A stretch of DNA of 64,000 nt from Bradyrhizobium sp. CCGB01 (GCF_024199795.1 NZ_JANADK010000001.1:8732001-8796000), one strand, 5' to 3'. Positions 35,967 to 46,554 are shown, counted from the first letter of the stretch. The notes: generated by a model not told the origin, from the letters alone. Numbers and translations: made by a program.

Positions 35967-36740
35967 TCACCGCTTCTCGATCACCAGGCTCTGCACCGCG
36001 CGGCCAAAGTAGCCCTGCCTGTCCGCGAGCCGCGACATCGCGAGCCCGGCACCGTCGGGGCCGATCCAGGATTCGCCGTCGAGCAGAATCCACTCGCCGA
36101 CCGGCTGGCGCGACAGGTTCACCGTGAGGTCGGCATTGATGTAGGTCCAGGCGCGGAAGTCGAGCGTCGAGGCGGTGCCGTTGGAAAAGTCGGCGGCGAC
36201 CACGGCGCGCATCGCCTGGGAGACCGCCTCGCCTTCGATCAGCGGACTGTCGACGCGAAACCAGATCGCGCCGGCGCCGGCCTGACCGAAGCGACCGCGC
36301 GCGGCCCGCATCGAGACCGAGCGCACGAACGGGCTGGTGGCGGCGTGACCGTCCTCGACGAGGGAGTCCTCCGGCGACGGCAGCGCGACCGGGAGCTCCT
36401 CGACACCGTCCGGCAGCGTCAGCGCCTGCCGCTTGATCTTGAGAACGGTTGCACCGACGACCTGAACGCCGTCCGCGAGCAGCTTGATTTCGCAGAGCTG
36501 GATCTTGCGACCCTCGCGCAATACCTCGGTCACGATCGTCAGCGGCGCTACAGGGACCGGACGCATCAGATCGATGGTGACGCGCGCGATGTCCATCGGG
36601 ACAGGCGTCGGAATCCGTTCGGCCGCCCACGTCACCAGCGAAGCCGGCGCCGAGCCGTGCTGCATGCGCCGGTCCCAGGGGCCGGCGGCATCAGGGCTGG
36701 TAACGACATTGTTGCCGTCGACGCGGTAGATGGCGGTCAT
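35967..36740 (-). CDS. TesB-like acyl-CoA thioesterase
   Basis: A 257-residue double hot-dog protein: N-terminal half with QHGSAPASLVTWAAERIP and a strand region VTIDLMRPVPVAPLTIVTEVLREGRKIQLCEI, C-terminal half with FSNGTASTLDFRAWTYINADLTVNLSRQPVGEWILLDGESWI. This is the acyl-CoA thioesterase II/TesB-like pattern. The start at 36740 has a GGAGAAACG site. It lies opposite the acyl-CoA synthetase, so the neighbourhood could both make and break CoA esters. Its last 28 bp are repeated ~220 bp downstream. Confidence 0.87.
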   Translation of the reverse strand: MTAIYRVDGNNVVTSPDAAGPWDRRMQHGSAPASLVTWAAERIPTPVPMDIARVTIDLMRPVPVAPLTIVTEVLREGRKIQLCEIKLLADGVQVVGATVLKIKRQALTLPDGVEELPVALPSPEDSLVEDGHAATSPFVRSVSMRAARGRFGQAGAGAIWFRVDSPLIEGEAVSQAMRAVVAADFSNGTASTLDFRAWTYINADLTVNLSRQPVGEWILLDGESWIGPDGAGLAMSRLADRQGYFGRAVQSLVIEKR

Positions 36741-36779
36741 CGTTTCTCCGTGGAGCACATTCGGAGCTTAGAAAAAAGT

Positions 36780-36945
36780 GTCGTCCCGGCGAACGCCGGG
36801 ACCCATAACCACAGGAAGAAGTTGTTGCGCAAGCTGGCAACCGCGAGTCTTCATCGAACTACTTCCTGTGGCTAGCGACGAGCGCAGGCGCTCGCGCGGG
36901 GGTCCCGGATCGGCGCTCCGCTTCGCTGCGCTTGTCCGGGACGAC
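36780..36945. repeat. GTCGTCCCGG inverted-repeat element
   Basis: The outer ends GTCGTCCCGG (36780) and CCGGGACGAC (36936) are perfect complements, and inner arms CCACAGGAAG and CTTCCTGTGG also pair. It fills the space between the thioesterase and the second monooxygenase. The short element at 61019-61059 uses the same GTCGTCCCGGA end. Confidence 0.7.
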
Positions 36946-36959
36946 GGCTACGAGAGCGA

Positions 36960-37928
36960 TCACAACGGCGGATCGATCGCTTCGTCGTATTCCTTCTTGA
37001 AGCGCGCGATCAATTCGGCGGCGGGGACGATACCGTCGACGCTGCCGATGCCCTGGCCCGAACCCCAGATCTCCTTCCAGGCTTTCGGCTTGGCGCGCTC
37101 GCCGGAGGCATCCGTGCCGAAGTTCATCTTGGACGGATCGGACGTCGGCAGGTTTTCCGGGTCCATGCCGGCGGCGAGGATCGAAGGTTTCAGATAGTTA
37201 CCGTGCACGCCGGTGAAGAGGTTGGAATAGACGATGTCGTCGGCCGTCGAGCCCGCGATCATCTCCTTGTAATTCTCGACCGCGTTGGCTTCCTTGGTGG
37301 CGATGAAGGCCGAGCCGATATAGGCGAAGTCGGCACCGAGGATGCGCGCGGCACGGATCGCCTTGCCGTTGCCGATGGCGCCCGACAGCGCGATCGGGCC
37401 GTCGAACCACTTTCGCGTCTCGGCGACGAAGGCCAGCGGCGAGATGGTGCCGGCATGGCCGCCGGCGCCGGCCGCGACCAGGATCAGGCCATCGGCGCCC
37501 TTCTCGATCGCCTTGTGAGCGAATTTCTGGTTGATCACGTCGTGGAAGACGATGCCGCCCCAGCCGTGCACGGCCTGATTGAGCTCCTCGCGCGCGCCGA
37601 GCGACGAGATGATCATCGGCACCTTGTACTTGGCGCAAAGCTGCATGTCGTGATCGAGCCGGTTGTTCGACTTGTGCACGATCTGGTTCACCGCGAACGG
37701 CGCCGACGGCTTGTCGGGATGGGCCCGGTCATAGGCCGCGAGCTCTTCGGTGATCCGCGCCAGCCATTCGTCGAGCAGCTCCGGCGGTCGCGCGTTCAGC
37801 GACGGAAACGAGCCGACCACACCGGCCTTGCACTGCGCGATCACGAGGTCGGGCACCGAGATGATGAAGAGCGGCGAACCGATCACGGGGATCGACAGGC
37901 GTCCCTTGAACAAGGCAGGCATGGACAT
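36960..37928 (-). CDS. Nitronate monooxygenase family flavoprotein, copy 2
   Basis: A 322-residue paralogue of the protein at 32640-33605, with the same pattern: SIPVIGSPLFIISVPDLVIAQCKAGVVGSFPSLNARP, then GADGLILVAAGAGGHAG (FMN phosphate region) and IALSGAIGNGKAIRAARILGADFAYIGSAF. The ATG at 37928 has an AGAGG site ~10 bases upstream. It probably oxidises alkyl nitronates or a related flavin substrate. Together with copy 1 it flanks the synthetase and thioesterase genes. Confidence 0.9.
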   Translation of the reverse strand: MSMPALFKGRLSIPVIGSPLFIISVPDLVIAQCKAGVVGSFPSLNARPPELLDEWLARITEELAAYDRAHPDKPSAPFAVNQIVHKSNNRLDHDMQLCAKYKVPMIISSLGAREELNQAVHGWGGIVFHDVINQKFAHKAIEKGADGLILVAAGAGGHAGTISPLAFVAETRKWFDGPIALSGAIGNGKAIRAARILGADFAYIGSAFIATKEANAVENYKEMIAGSTADDIVYSNLFTGVHGNYLKPSILAAGMDPENLPTSDPSKMNFGTDASGERAKPKAWKEIWGSGQGIGSVDGIVPAAELIARFKKEYDEAIDPPL

Positions 37929-38114
37929 TGCGGAACGATCCTCTATTGGCCGACAAATTGAAGGTTGGGGGCCATACCAACAAGGCAATCTTTCCACTGT
38001 CAAGTATTGCGTTTTGACGCCGGACCGGACGTCGTTACCGCAATTCCAACGCGCGGAATTCCTTCTCTGTCATTCCGGCGCGACGCGCAGCGCCGAGCCC
38101 GAATGACAGCGATC

Positions 38115-39515
<1,401 letters not shown>

Positions 39516-39542
39516 GGGCGCTCCTTTGCTGGCGCGACGTCC

Positions 39543-40061
39543 TCAGTTCTGGCACAGCGCGCTGGTGACGACGGTATCGGTGCGGCAGTCATCCGGTTTG
39601 CGCTGCCGGCCCGGGATCAGAACCTTGGCCGAGCATTTTTCCGCGGAATCGGCGTTCAGGCTCTTGCCTTCCTTGTAGCCCTTGCTCTGGCAGAGCTGGT
39701 CGGCGGCTTGCTTGCAATCGGGCGCGCCGTTCGACGAGGCGGGGCAGGCCACACGCCCCGACACCATGGTCGACGGCGTCGCCAGCCGCGACAGGTCGTT
39801 CATGGTCTCGCTCGGGCTTTTGATCGGCGGCAGGATCGAGGGCAGCTTGTCGAACAGCTTGCCCATTTCGTTGATCAGCCCGGGATTTTCCGGCGCGGGA
39901 GTCGAGGGCGGCGGCGCGGTCTGCGGTCCCTGCTCCTGCAATCCAAGCGCCGGCGGCGCGGATTGCGGCCATCCGGTCCCGCCAGCACCGAGCAGGAGCC
40001 AAAGCACCGCAAATGTCAGCGTCCCCAGTCGCAGGACCGGATTGCCGGATCGAACCATCAT
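39543..40061 (-). CDS. Exported protein with Pro-rich linker and C-terminal Cys cluster
   Basis: A 172-residue protein with a signal peptide or anchor (GTLTFAVLWLLLGAGGTGWPQS), a Pro/Ala-rich linker and a C-terminal part with six Cys (VACPAS, DCKQAADQLCQSKGYKEG, KCSA, DCRT, ALCQN). The pattern QLCQSKGYKEGKSLNADSAEKCS is typical of small exported Bradyrhizobium proteins of unknown role. An ATG one codon later is equally possible. No family is named. Confidence 0.68.
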   Translation of the reverse strand: MMVRSGNPVLRLGTLTFAVLWLLLGAGGTGWPQSAPPALGLQEQGPQTAPPPSTPAPENPGLINEMGKLFDKLPSILPPIKSPSETMNDLSRLATPSTMVSGRVACPASSNGAPDCKQAADQLCQSKGYKEGKSLNADSAEKCSAKVLIPGRQRKPDDCRTDTVVTSALCQN

Positions 40062-40107
40062 GACCGCAACCGTACCCGAACCCGCCGCAGCATCAAAGCG
40101 CGGGAGT

Positions 40108-40689
40108 CTAGATCAGCTTGACCGCCACCACGAAGCCGAGCACCAGCACGACGGCGCCGAGCGTGACCCACAGGCCGAGATGCTCCTCGAGCTTGTGCCG
40201 GATCCAATCGCCGTAACGGTTGAGCAGGATCGCCACGATGAAGAAGCGTCCGCCGCGCGCGACGATCGAGCACAGGATGAACAGGATGAGATTGTAGCCA
40301 GCAAAGCCCGAGGTGATGGTGACGAGCTTGTAGGGGATCGGCGTCAGACCCTTGAGCAGGATGATCACCGCGCCCCACTCGGCATAGGAGGCGCGGAAAG
40401 CGTCGACCTTGTCGCCGAGGCCATAGACCTGGATCAGCCAGTGGCCGACCGAGTCGAACAGCAGCGCCCCGATGGCGTAGCCAAGGACGCCACCGAGCAC
40501 CGAGGTGACGGTGCAGATCGCCGCATAGACCCAGGCGCGCTGCGGGCGCGCCAGCGACATCGGGATCAGCATCACGTCCGGCGGGACCGGAAAGAACGAG
40601 CTTTCCGCGAAAGACACGGCTCCCATGATCCAGAGCGCGTAGGGCTTGTGGGCGGCGTCGATGCACCAATCGTAGATACGTTTCAGCAT
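40108..40689 (-). CDS. YqaA/DedA-family membrane protein
   Basis: A 193-residue protein with four or five membrane helices and the SNARE-associated/VTT fold signature. ESSFFPVPPDVMLIPMSL is the re-entrant region and LKGLTPIPYKLVTITSGFAGYN is the second. It is the YqaA type. The ATG at 40689 is used; a longer frame to 40800 runs through a RIME-like repeat. Members are linked to membrane homeostasis and probably transport of lipids or ions. Its actual substrate is unknown. Confidence 0.85.
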   Translation of the reverse strand: MLKRIYDWCIDAAHKPYALWIMGAVSFAESSFFPVPPDVMLIPMSLARPQRAWVYAAICTVTSVLGGVLGYAIGALLFDSVGHWLIQVYGLGDKVDAFRASYAEWGAVIILLKGLTPIPYKLVTITSGFAGYNLILFILCSIVARGGRFFIVAILLNRYGDWIRHKLEEHLGLWVTLGAVVLVLGFVVAVKLI

Positions 40690-40804
40690 GGCGCCGCGAT
40701 GAAGCACCCTGGGACGGATTTGTCCATCGCGAGTTTGTGACGTTTTAGCGTGATCCGGAAAAGTGTGTCGCGGTATTCCGAAAAGATCCCGCTCAAACAA
40801 TAAC

Positions 40805-40847
40805 CTAAAGCGCGATGACGCTTCGTTCCAATGTCATCGCGCTTTAG
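40805..40847. repeat. Perfect 15-bp hairpin, RIME-like element end
   Basis: CTAAAGCGCGATGAC (40805) and GTCATCGCGCTTTAG (40833) pair perfectly around a 13-base loop. The preceding bases (GTGATCCGGAAAAGTGTG) are also of the rhizobial RIME type. The right arm contains the stop codon of the HisE-like gene and may act as a terminator for it. Confidence 0.8.
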
Positions 40848-41248
40848 TGGCGCTTGCGCGCGACGCGCCCTTCCAGCGCGACAATTGGCCGCCTGGCGGC
40901 AACACGCGGTGACGCAACTTTGGGCAGTTTCATCTCCGACTTCGGCAGCTTCTCGGCAATGCCGAGCATGTCTTCCCGCCGCGACATCTCGCGCCAGACG
41001 TCTTCAGGGCGCACGCCGGCTGAAGCCCAGAGCACAGTGAGATTGTAGAGCAGATCGGCGCTTTCCCGGACCACGGCCTCGCTGTCGCCGTTGACCGCAT
41101 CGATCACGACTTCGATGGCCTCTTCGGCCAGCTTCTTCGCCATTTTGGAGGGGCCACGCTGAAACAGCCGGGCCGTACGAGATGTTGCCGGATCAAGATC
41201 CTTGGCCGCGAGCACAGCCAGATATAGCCGCTCAAGCGAATCACTCAT
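40844..41248 (-). CDS. HisE-like phosphoribosyl-ATP pyrophosphohydrolase
   Basis: A 134-residue all-helical MazG/PRA-PH-type protein. The metal-binding pattern is KKLAEEAIEVVIDAVNGD then ESADLLYNLTVLWASAGV. It also has KMAKKLAEE and WREMSRREDMLG, close to HisE. HisE removes pyrophosphate from phosphoribosyl-ATP in histidine synthesis. No other his gene lies nearby, and there is a ~25-residue basic C-terminal tail (ARRPIVALEGRVARKRH), so it may be a second copy or act on another nucleotide. It is convergent with nothing; the YqaA gene lies downstream on the same strand. Confidence 0.82.
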   Translation of the reverse strand: MSDSLERLYLAVLAAKDLDPATSRTARLFQRGPSKMAKKLAEEAIEVVIDAVNGDSEAVVRESADLLYNLTVLWASAGVRPEDVWREMSRREDMLGIAEKLPKSEMKLPKVASPRVAARRPIVALEGRVARKRH

Positions 41249-41303
41249 GTACTGGAAACTACTCTAAACCAATGGAGAGCGCGTTAACGTTCGATAGTAA
41301 AAG

Positions 41304-41340
41304 CAAAAAACCGGCCGCCGCGGCAAGCGCGACGGCCAGT
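41304..41340 (-). terminator. Rho-independent terminator (reverse strand)
   Basis: On the reverse strand a GC-rich stem (ACTGGCCGTCGCG with CGCGGCGGCCGGT, two wobble pairs) is followed by six T. It lies 25 bp after the stop of the Gly/Tyr-rich protein gene at 41366. Confidence 0.85.
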
Positions 41341-41365
41341 TATGGTCAAGACTTGCTAGCCAAAG

Positions 41366-41743
41366 CTAGTAGCAGTTCTGGGCGTAGCCCTGGCCGCAGA
41401 GCTCGGAGGGAGCCGAGCCGCCATAGCGCTGATACTGATAGTTCGGGCCCGGACCGTAATAGGGACCGTAGGCGGGGGCGCTATAATAGACAGGGCCACC
41501 GTAATAGCCGTAGCCCGGCCCCGGGCCGTAATCATAGGCGTAGGCGTCACGGGTCGCGGCGATCGCAAGGCCAGTGCCGATGGCGCCGGCAATGGCGGCG
41601 CCGGCGAAGGCTGCCCCGCCGCCGCCATGCCAGTGGCGGCCGCCTGCGTAAGAGGCAGTCGGGGCGACCGCAGTCAGCGCCACCACGGCGGCCGTGGCAA
41701 GGACGGCCTTACGGCCCGCAAATCTGGAAAATCTGTCAAACAT
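41366..41743 (-). CDS. Exported Gly/Tyr/Pro-rich protein
   Basis: A 125-residue protein with a strong AAGGAGGG ribosome site and a Sec signal peptide (AVLATAAVVALTAVAPTASYA). The mature part has a short hydrophobic stretch (GGGGAAFAGAAIAGAIGTGLAIAA) and then a Gly/Tyr/Pro repeat region (YDYGPGPGYGYYGGPVYY, YGPYYGPGPNYQYQ), ending with two Cys. This is common in Bradyrhizobium and is probably envelope-located. Function unknown. A good terminator follows. Confidence 0.72.
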   Translation of the reverse strand: MFDRFSRFAGRKAVLATAAVVALTAVAPTASYAGGRHWHGGGGAAFAGAAIAGAIGTGLAIAATRDAYAYDYGPGPGYGYYGGPVYYSAPAYGPYYGPGPNYQYQRYGGSAPSELCGQGYAQNCY

Positions 41744-41969
41744 GTCCTGGACCCTCCTTGGGACCTCGAATGGTGCCTGACGACAGGCTCATGTCTTTCA
41801 AACACCCGCATCCCATGTTGGGTTCCCCAACCCCAACACAAGCTGAACGGGGTTGCGTAATCATGCCGCAACCGCCGCTCATCCGCCGTTCATGTTGGCA
41901 CGGACACAGTCGCCGCCAGCCGGCGCTCCGAGCGTCACCACACCAAACAATGCGGGACCGGCGCGACTG

Positions 41970-43019
41970 ATGTTCGCATTCAAGACAATCGCCCTTCGCG
42001 GCCTGCTGGCCCTTGCAATCTCGCTCGCCGCGCTGACTGCACGCGATGCCGGAGCGGCCGAGACCGCCGCGCCCTCCATTGCGATTCACTTCACCTTCGA
42101 CCGCCCAATCGACGCGAGCATGGCGCCGTTCTTCATTGCCGCAAAGGACGGCAATTTCGGCGCCGAGCGTCTCAACGTCTCCTTCAACAGCGCGGCCGGA
42201 TCGCCCGACGCGCTCGCACGCGTCGCCAAAGGCGACAGCGAGCTCGCGCTCGTCGACATCAACGAGCTGATGCGTTTTCGCGACAAGGACGATGCCGCGC
42301 AAATCAAGGCGGTGTTCGTGCTGTTCAACCGCGCGCCCTATGCAATCGTTGCGCGCCGGAGCCGCGGCATCCACTTGCTGCCCGATCTCGACGGCAAGAC
42401 CGTCGGCGTTGCCGACGGCGATCTGTCGATGCGGCTGTGGCCGGCGCTCGCGCAGCAGAACGGCATCAACTCGTCGCATGTGAAATTCCACAAGATCAGT
42501 GCTGCGGTCCGCGAGCCGCTCCTCTCCGCGGGCCAGGTCGATGCGGTCGCGGGCTTCAGCTATCTCTCGGCGGTGAACCTGCGCGACCGCGGCGTGCCCG
42601 GTGGCGACCTCGTGGTACTCCGCTATGCCGACTATGGCTGCGAGGCCTACGGCTTCGCCGTGGTAGCCAACCCCGCTTTCGCCGCCGCGAAGCCCGACGC
42701 AGTGAAGGGATTCGTCCGCGCATTGATCGCCGGCGTCAACGCGTCCGTCAAAGAGCCGGCGCGCGCGGCGGGCGAGGCCGCGAGCCGGATCGACGACGGC
42801 GACCGCGACCTCGAGCTGGAACGCCTGCGCAGCACGCTCATCGACAACATCCTGACCGAAGAGGTCAAGCGCAACGGCCTCGGCGGCATCGACCCGGCGC
42901 GCCTGGAGCGCTCGATCGATCAGCTCGCGCAGGACTTCAAATTCCGCAAACGGCCCGCGGCCGGCGAAATCTTCGACGACCGGTTCCTGCCGCCGGTCGC
43001 GGGGCGGCTGATCAACTGA
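41970..43019 (+). CDS. NMT1/SsuA-type ABC transporter substrate-binding protein
   Basis: A 349-residue protein with a signal peptide (FKTIALRGLLALAISLAALTARDAGA). The binding-protein fold shows ASMAPFFIAAKDGNFGAERLNVSF, DLDGKTVGVADGDLSMRLWPALA and VDAVAGFSYLSAVNLRDRG, the NMT1/THI5/SsuA type used for sulfonates, nitrate, taurine or pyrimidines. No permease or ATPase of that type is adjacent; the next gene is an exporter. It is thus an orphan binding protein in this window. Start at 41970 rather than a longer frame from 41853. Substrate unknown. Confidence 0.86.
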   Translation: MFAFKTIALRGLLALAISLAALTARDAGAAETAAPSIAIHFTFDRPIDASMAPFFIAAKDGNFGAERLNVSFNSAAGSPDALARVAKGDSELALVDINELMRFRDKDDAAQIKAVFVLFNRAPYAIVARRSRGIHLLPDLDGKTVGVADGDLSMRLWPALAQQNGINSSHVKFHKISAAVREPLLSAGQVDAVAGFSYLSAVNLRDRGVPGGDLVVLRYADYGCEAYGFAVVANPAFAAAKPDAVKGFVRALIAGVNASVKEPARAAGEAASRIDDGDRDLELERLRSTLIDNILTEEVKRNGLGGIDPARLERSIDQLAQDFKFRKRPAAGEIFDDRFLPPVAGRLIN

Positions 43020-43110
43020 GCAAAACCGACAGCTTCCGCTGTATCTCGCGGGCGACCCTGCTTAGAATACGGGCTCACCTTTGACTCAAGAGCCCGAGTT
43101 CTTCGCCCGC

Positions 43111-44907
43111 ATGCCCATCCTCCGCCTCTACACCCGCGTTCTCGAACTGCTCGGCAAGGAGGCGCGGCTGGGCTGGTTGCTGGCGTTTGCCAATCTCCTG
43201 CTGGCCGCCTCGCAATTCGCGGAACCCGTGCTGTTCGGCCGGATCGTCGACGTGCTCTCCGGCAAGACGGTCGCCGGATCGAACTCGGCCTGGCCGTTCC
43301 TGATGGCCTGGGTGGCGTTCGGGCTGTTCACCATCGTCTGCAGCGCGCTCGTGGCGCTGCAGGCCGACCGGCTCTCCCACCGCCAGCGCCAGGCGGTGCT
43401 GACCGACTATTTCGAGCACATCCTGCAACTGCCGCTGACCTTCCATTCCGGCACCCATTCGGGCCGGCTGATGAAGGTGATGCTCAACGGCACCGATGCG
43501 CTATGGCGGCTCTGGCTCGGCTTCTTCCGCGAGCACTTTGCCGCGATCCTGTCGGTCGTGGTGCTGCTGCCGCTGTCGCTCTACCTGAACTGGCGGCTCG
43601 CGATCCTGCTGTTCGTGCTCTGCATCGTCTTCACGGCGCTGACGACCTTCGTCGTGCGCAGGACCTTCGGCATGCAGATGGAGGTCGAGGAGCACTACAG
43701 CGAGCTCTCCGCGCGCGCCTCCGACGCGCTCGGCAACGTCGCGCTGGTGCAGAGCTTTGTCCGTGTCGAATCCGAGGTGAAGGGACTGCGTTCCGTCGCC
43801 GACGATCTGCTGGCCGCGCAGATGCCGGTGCTGTCATGGTGGGCGCTCGTCACCGTCATCACCCGCGCCTCCACCACCATCACGGTGCTCGCGATCTTCT
43901 CGCTCGGCATCGCGTTGCACGACCAGGGGCTCACCACCGTCGGCGAGATCGTGATGTTCGTGAGCTTCGCGACCATGCTGATCCAGAAGCTCGAGCAGGT
44001 CGTCAGCTTCATCAACAACGTGTTCATGGAAGCCCCGCGCCTGCGCGAATTCTTCAACGTGCTCGATGCGGTGCCCGCGGTGCACGACCGCCCCGACGCA
44101 ATCGATGCGGGGCGGCTCTCCGGCCTCGTCGAATTCAACGACGTCACCTTCTCCTATGACGGCAAGCGCCCGGCGATCGAGGACCTCTCCTTCACCGCGC
44201 TGCCCGGCCAGACCATCGCGCTGGTCGGCCCGACCGGCGCCGGCAAGTCGACCGCGATCGCGCTGTTGCATCGCGCCTTCGATCCGCAATCCGGCTTCAT
44301 CAGGATCGACGGCATGGATGTGCGCGGCGTGACGCTGACGTCGCTGCGGCGGAACATCGGCGTGGTGTTCCAGGAAGCGCTGCTGTTCAACCGCTCGATC
44401 GAGGAAAATCTGCGCGTCGGCAAACCGGATGCGACCGAGGCCGAGATGCGCAAGGCCGCCGAGCGCGCGCAGGCGCTCGAATTCATCGAACGCAGCGGCG
44501 GCTTCGCGACCAATGCCGGCGAGCGCGGCCGCATGCTCTCCGGCGGCGAGCGCCAGCGGCTGTCGATCGCCCGCGCGCTGCTGAAGGATCCGCCGATCCT
44601 GATCCTGGACGAGGCCACCAGTGCACTCGACGCCGTCACCGAGGCCAAGGTGAACGCCGCTCTCGACGAAGTGATGAAGGGACGCACCACGTTCGTGATC
44701 GCCCACCGCCTCTCCACCATCCGCAATGCCACGCGGATCCTGGTGTTCGAGAACGGCCGCGTGATCGAAAGCGGAACTTTCGATGAACTCGTGGCCAAAG
44801 GCGGCCATTTCGCCGAGCTCGCCAGGGCCCAGTTCATGGTTCATGAGAATACACGGGCCAGCGTGACGGCCGCTGAGGCTGCCGCGACTGCGGCCAAATC
44901 CCCCTAG
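43111..44907 (+). CDS. ndvA: Cyclic beta-1,2-glucan exporter (NdvA/ChvA-type ABC transporter)
   Basis: A 598-residue half-transporter with N-terminal six-helix membrane domain and C-terminal ATPase: Walker [10 protein letters not shown], signature LSGGERQR, Walker [14 protein letters not shown] loop VIAHRLST. The N-terminus ([48 protein letters not shown]) closely follows NdvA/ChvA. The family exports cyclic beta-glucans to the periplasm for osmotic adaptation and root infection. I use the ATG at 43111; a TTG at 43081 is an alternative. It works as a homodimer. No glucan synthase gene is in the window. Confidence 0.9.
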   Translation: MPILRLYTRVLELLGKEARLGWLLAFANLLLAASQFAEPVLFGRIVDVLSGKTVAGSNSAWPFLMAWVAFGLFTIVCSALVALQADRLSHRQRQAVLTDYFEHILQLPLTFHSGTHSGRLMKVMLNGTDALWRLWLGFFREHFAAILSVVVLLPLSLYLNWRLAILLFVLCIVFTALTTFVVRRTFGMQMEVEEHYSELSARASDALGNVALVQSFVRVESEVKGLRSVADDLLAAQMPVLSWWALVTVITRASTTITVLAIFSLGIALHDQGLTTVGEIVMFVSFATMLIQKLEQVVSFINNVFMEAPRLREFFNVLDAVPAVHDRPDAIDAGRLSGLVEFNDVTFSYDGKRPAIEDLSFTALPGQTIALVGPTGAGKSTAIALLHRAFDPQSGFIRIDGMDVRGVTLTSLRRNIGVVFQEALLFNRSIEENLRVGKPDATEAEMRKAAERAQALEFIERSGGFATNAGERGRMLSGGERQRLSIARALLKDPPILILDEATSALDAVTEAKVNAALDEVMKGRTTFVIAHRLSTIRNATRILVFENGRVIESGTFDELVAKGGHFAELARAQFMVHENTRASVTAAEAAATAAKSP

Positions 44908-45096
44908 CAAGTCCCCGCAGCACCGTCGAAATTCGGCCTATTTCATTGCGGAATACCGCACCGAAGCCCCTATTCTCGACGCAACAGCCGGTATAGGTTT
45001 GCGACGCCGCAAGCGGCGGCGCCGGATTTCAGAACCGAACATCAGATCACGAGAGCCGACCGTATCAGGCGGGTCTCCAAGGACCGGAATCGGATA

Positions 45097-46554
45097 GTGC
45101 ACGCCCTTCGCCCGCTGCTTCGCAAGTCCCTGTTCAATCTGTTCGCTGCGGCCCTCGCATGCACCGCGCTGCTTGCGCCGCGCACGGCGAACGCAGAAGC
45201 ACTGCTGCTGATCGAAGCCGACAGCGGCAAGGTGCTGCAGGCGGAGAACGCGACCATTCCCTGGTATCCGGCCTCCGTCACCAAGATCATGACCGCCTAT
45301 GTGACGCTGAAGGCGGTGAAGGACGGCAGGCTCACGCTCGATACGCTGCTCACGGTGTCGCCGACGGCCGCATCGCAGTCGCCGTCGAAGATGGGGTTCC
45401 GTCCGGGAACGCAGCTCACCGTCGACAACGCGCTGAAGATGATGATGGTGAAGTCGGCGAACGACATGGCCGTGGTGCTCGCCGAAGGCGTCGGCGGCTC
45501 GATCGACGGCTTCTCGGCGATGATGAACGACACCGCCGCAAGGCTCGGCATGACGCAGACGAGCTACGTCAATCCGAACGGCCTGCCCGCCGACGGCCAG
45601 ATCACGTCGGCCCGCGACCTCGGCATTCTCGCGCGCTCGTTCCTGCGCGACCTGCCGGAATACGAGTACTTCGTGCACATCCCGGCGATCCGCTTCGGCA
45701 AGCGCGTCACCGGCAATTTCAACAAGCTGATCGGCCGCTATCCCGGCGCCGACGGTTTTAAGACCGGCTTCATCTGCGCCTCCGGCTACAACCTGGTGGC
45801 GTCGGCGACGCGCAACGGCCGCCGGCTGATCGCCGTCGTGCTCGGCGCCAATTCCGGCACCGCGCGCGCGGTGAAGGCGGCGCAGCTGCTCGAGCGCGGC
45901 TTCAGCCAGGACAATCTCACCTGGCTGCGCCCCTCGCTCGGCACCGTCGACAGGCTGGTACCGGTCGACGCCTCACCGCCGAACCTGCGCGAGGACATGT
46001 GCGGCGGTCATCGCAAGCGGCCGGCCAGCGACGATGACGACGCGCTGATCGCCACCAATGGCGGCACGTCCGGGTCGGCTTCCGCCACCGGCGGCGAAGC
46101 CCAGGTCAGCTTCTTCACGGCGGGCCTTCAGCCGCCGCTGATGAAGGCCTCCGAGCTGATGGCCACCGCTCCCGCTGCGGCCGAACCCGTGCTGGTCTAT
46201 ACCGGCCCGACCCGCACCGGCACCGCCCTGATCGCGGCAGTCGCGGCCGATGCCGACCAGCAGGCCACGCCAAAGCCGCGTGGCAAGAAGTCGCGCGTCG
46301 CCAGGAAGCCGGACGCAGCTGACAAGCCGAAAGACGCGGGCACCAAGACGGCGGCGAAGCCGGATGCCAAATCCGGCGCCAAGGGCGATACCAAGAGCGA
46401 CACCAAGACCGCGGCCAAACCGGCCGGGGCCAGGCACGCTGCAGCAAAGCCTGATGCAGCCGCGAAGCCCGCTGCGAGCGGCGAGCCGGCGGCCAAGCCC
46501 GCCAAGCCCAAGGCCGCGACCAAGCCTGCCGCCAAGCCGGCCAACAACAGTTAA
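45097..46554 (+). CDS. D-alanyl-D-alanine carboxypeptidase (S11) with long basic tail
   Basis: A 485-residue protein with GTG start and signal peptide (LFAAALACTALLAPRTANA). Residues ~35-300 are the penicillin-binding S11 domain with the catalytic SxxK (PASVTKIMTAY), SxN (KSANDMAVV) and KTG (GFKTGFICASGYN). It removes the last D-Ala of peptidoglycan stem peptides. After that comes an unusual ~110-residue low-complexity tail of Lys/Ala/Pro/Asp (AAKPDAKSGAKGDTKSDTK), probably extended and basic and able to bind the cell wall or other polyanions. The tail is not part of the catalytic family. Confidence 0.9.
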   Translation: MHALRPLLRKSLFNLFAAALACTALLAPRTANAEALLLIEADSGKVLQAENATIPWYPASVTKIMTAYVTLKAVKDGRLTLDTLLTVSPTAASQSPSKMGFRPGTQLTVDNALKMMMVKSANDMAVVLAEGVGGSIDGFSAMMNDTAARLGMTQTSYVNPNGLPADGQITSARDLGILARSFLRDLPEYEYFVHIPAIRFGKRVTGNFNKLIGRYPGADGFKTGFICASGYNLVASATRNGRRLIAVVLGANSGTARAVKAAQLLERGFSQDNLTWLRPSLGTVDRLVPVDASPPNLREDMCGGHRKRPASDDDDALIATNGGTSGSASATGGEAQVSFFTAGLQPPLMKASELMATAPAAAEPVLVYTGPTRTGTALIAAVAADADQQATPKPRGKKSRVARKPDAADKPKDAGTKTAAKPDAKSGAKGDTKSDTKTAAKPAGARHAAAKPDAAAKPAASGEPAAKPAKPKAATKPAAKPANNS

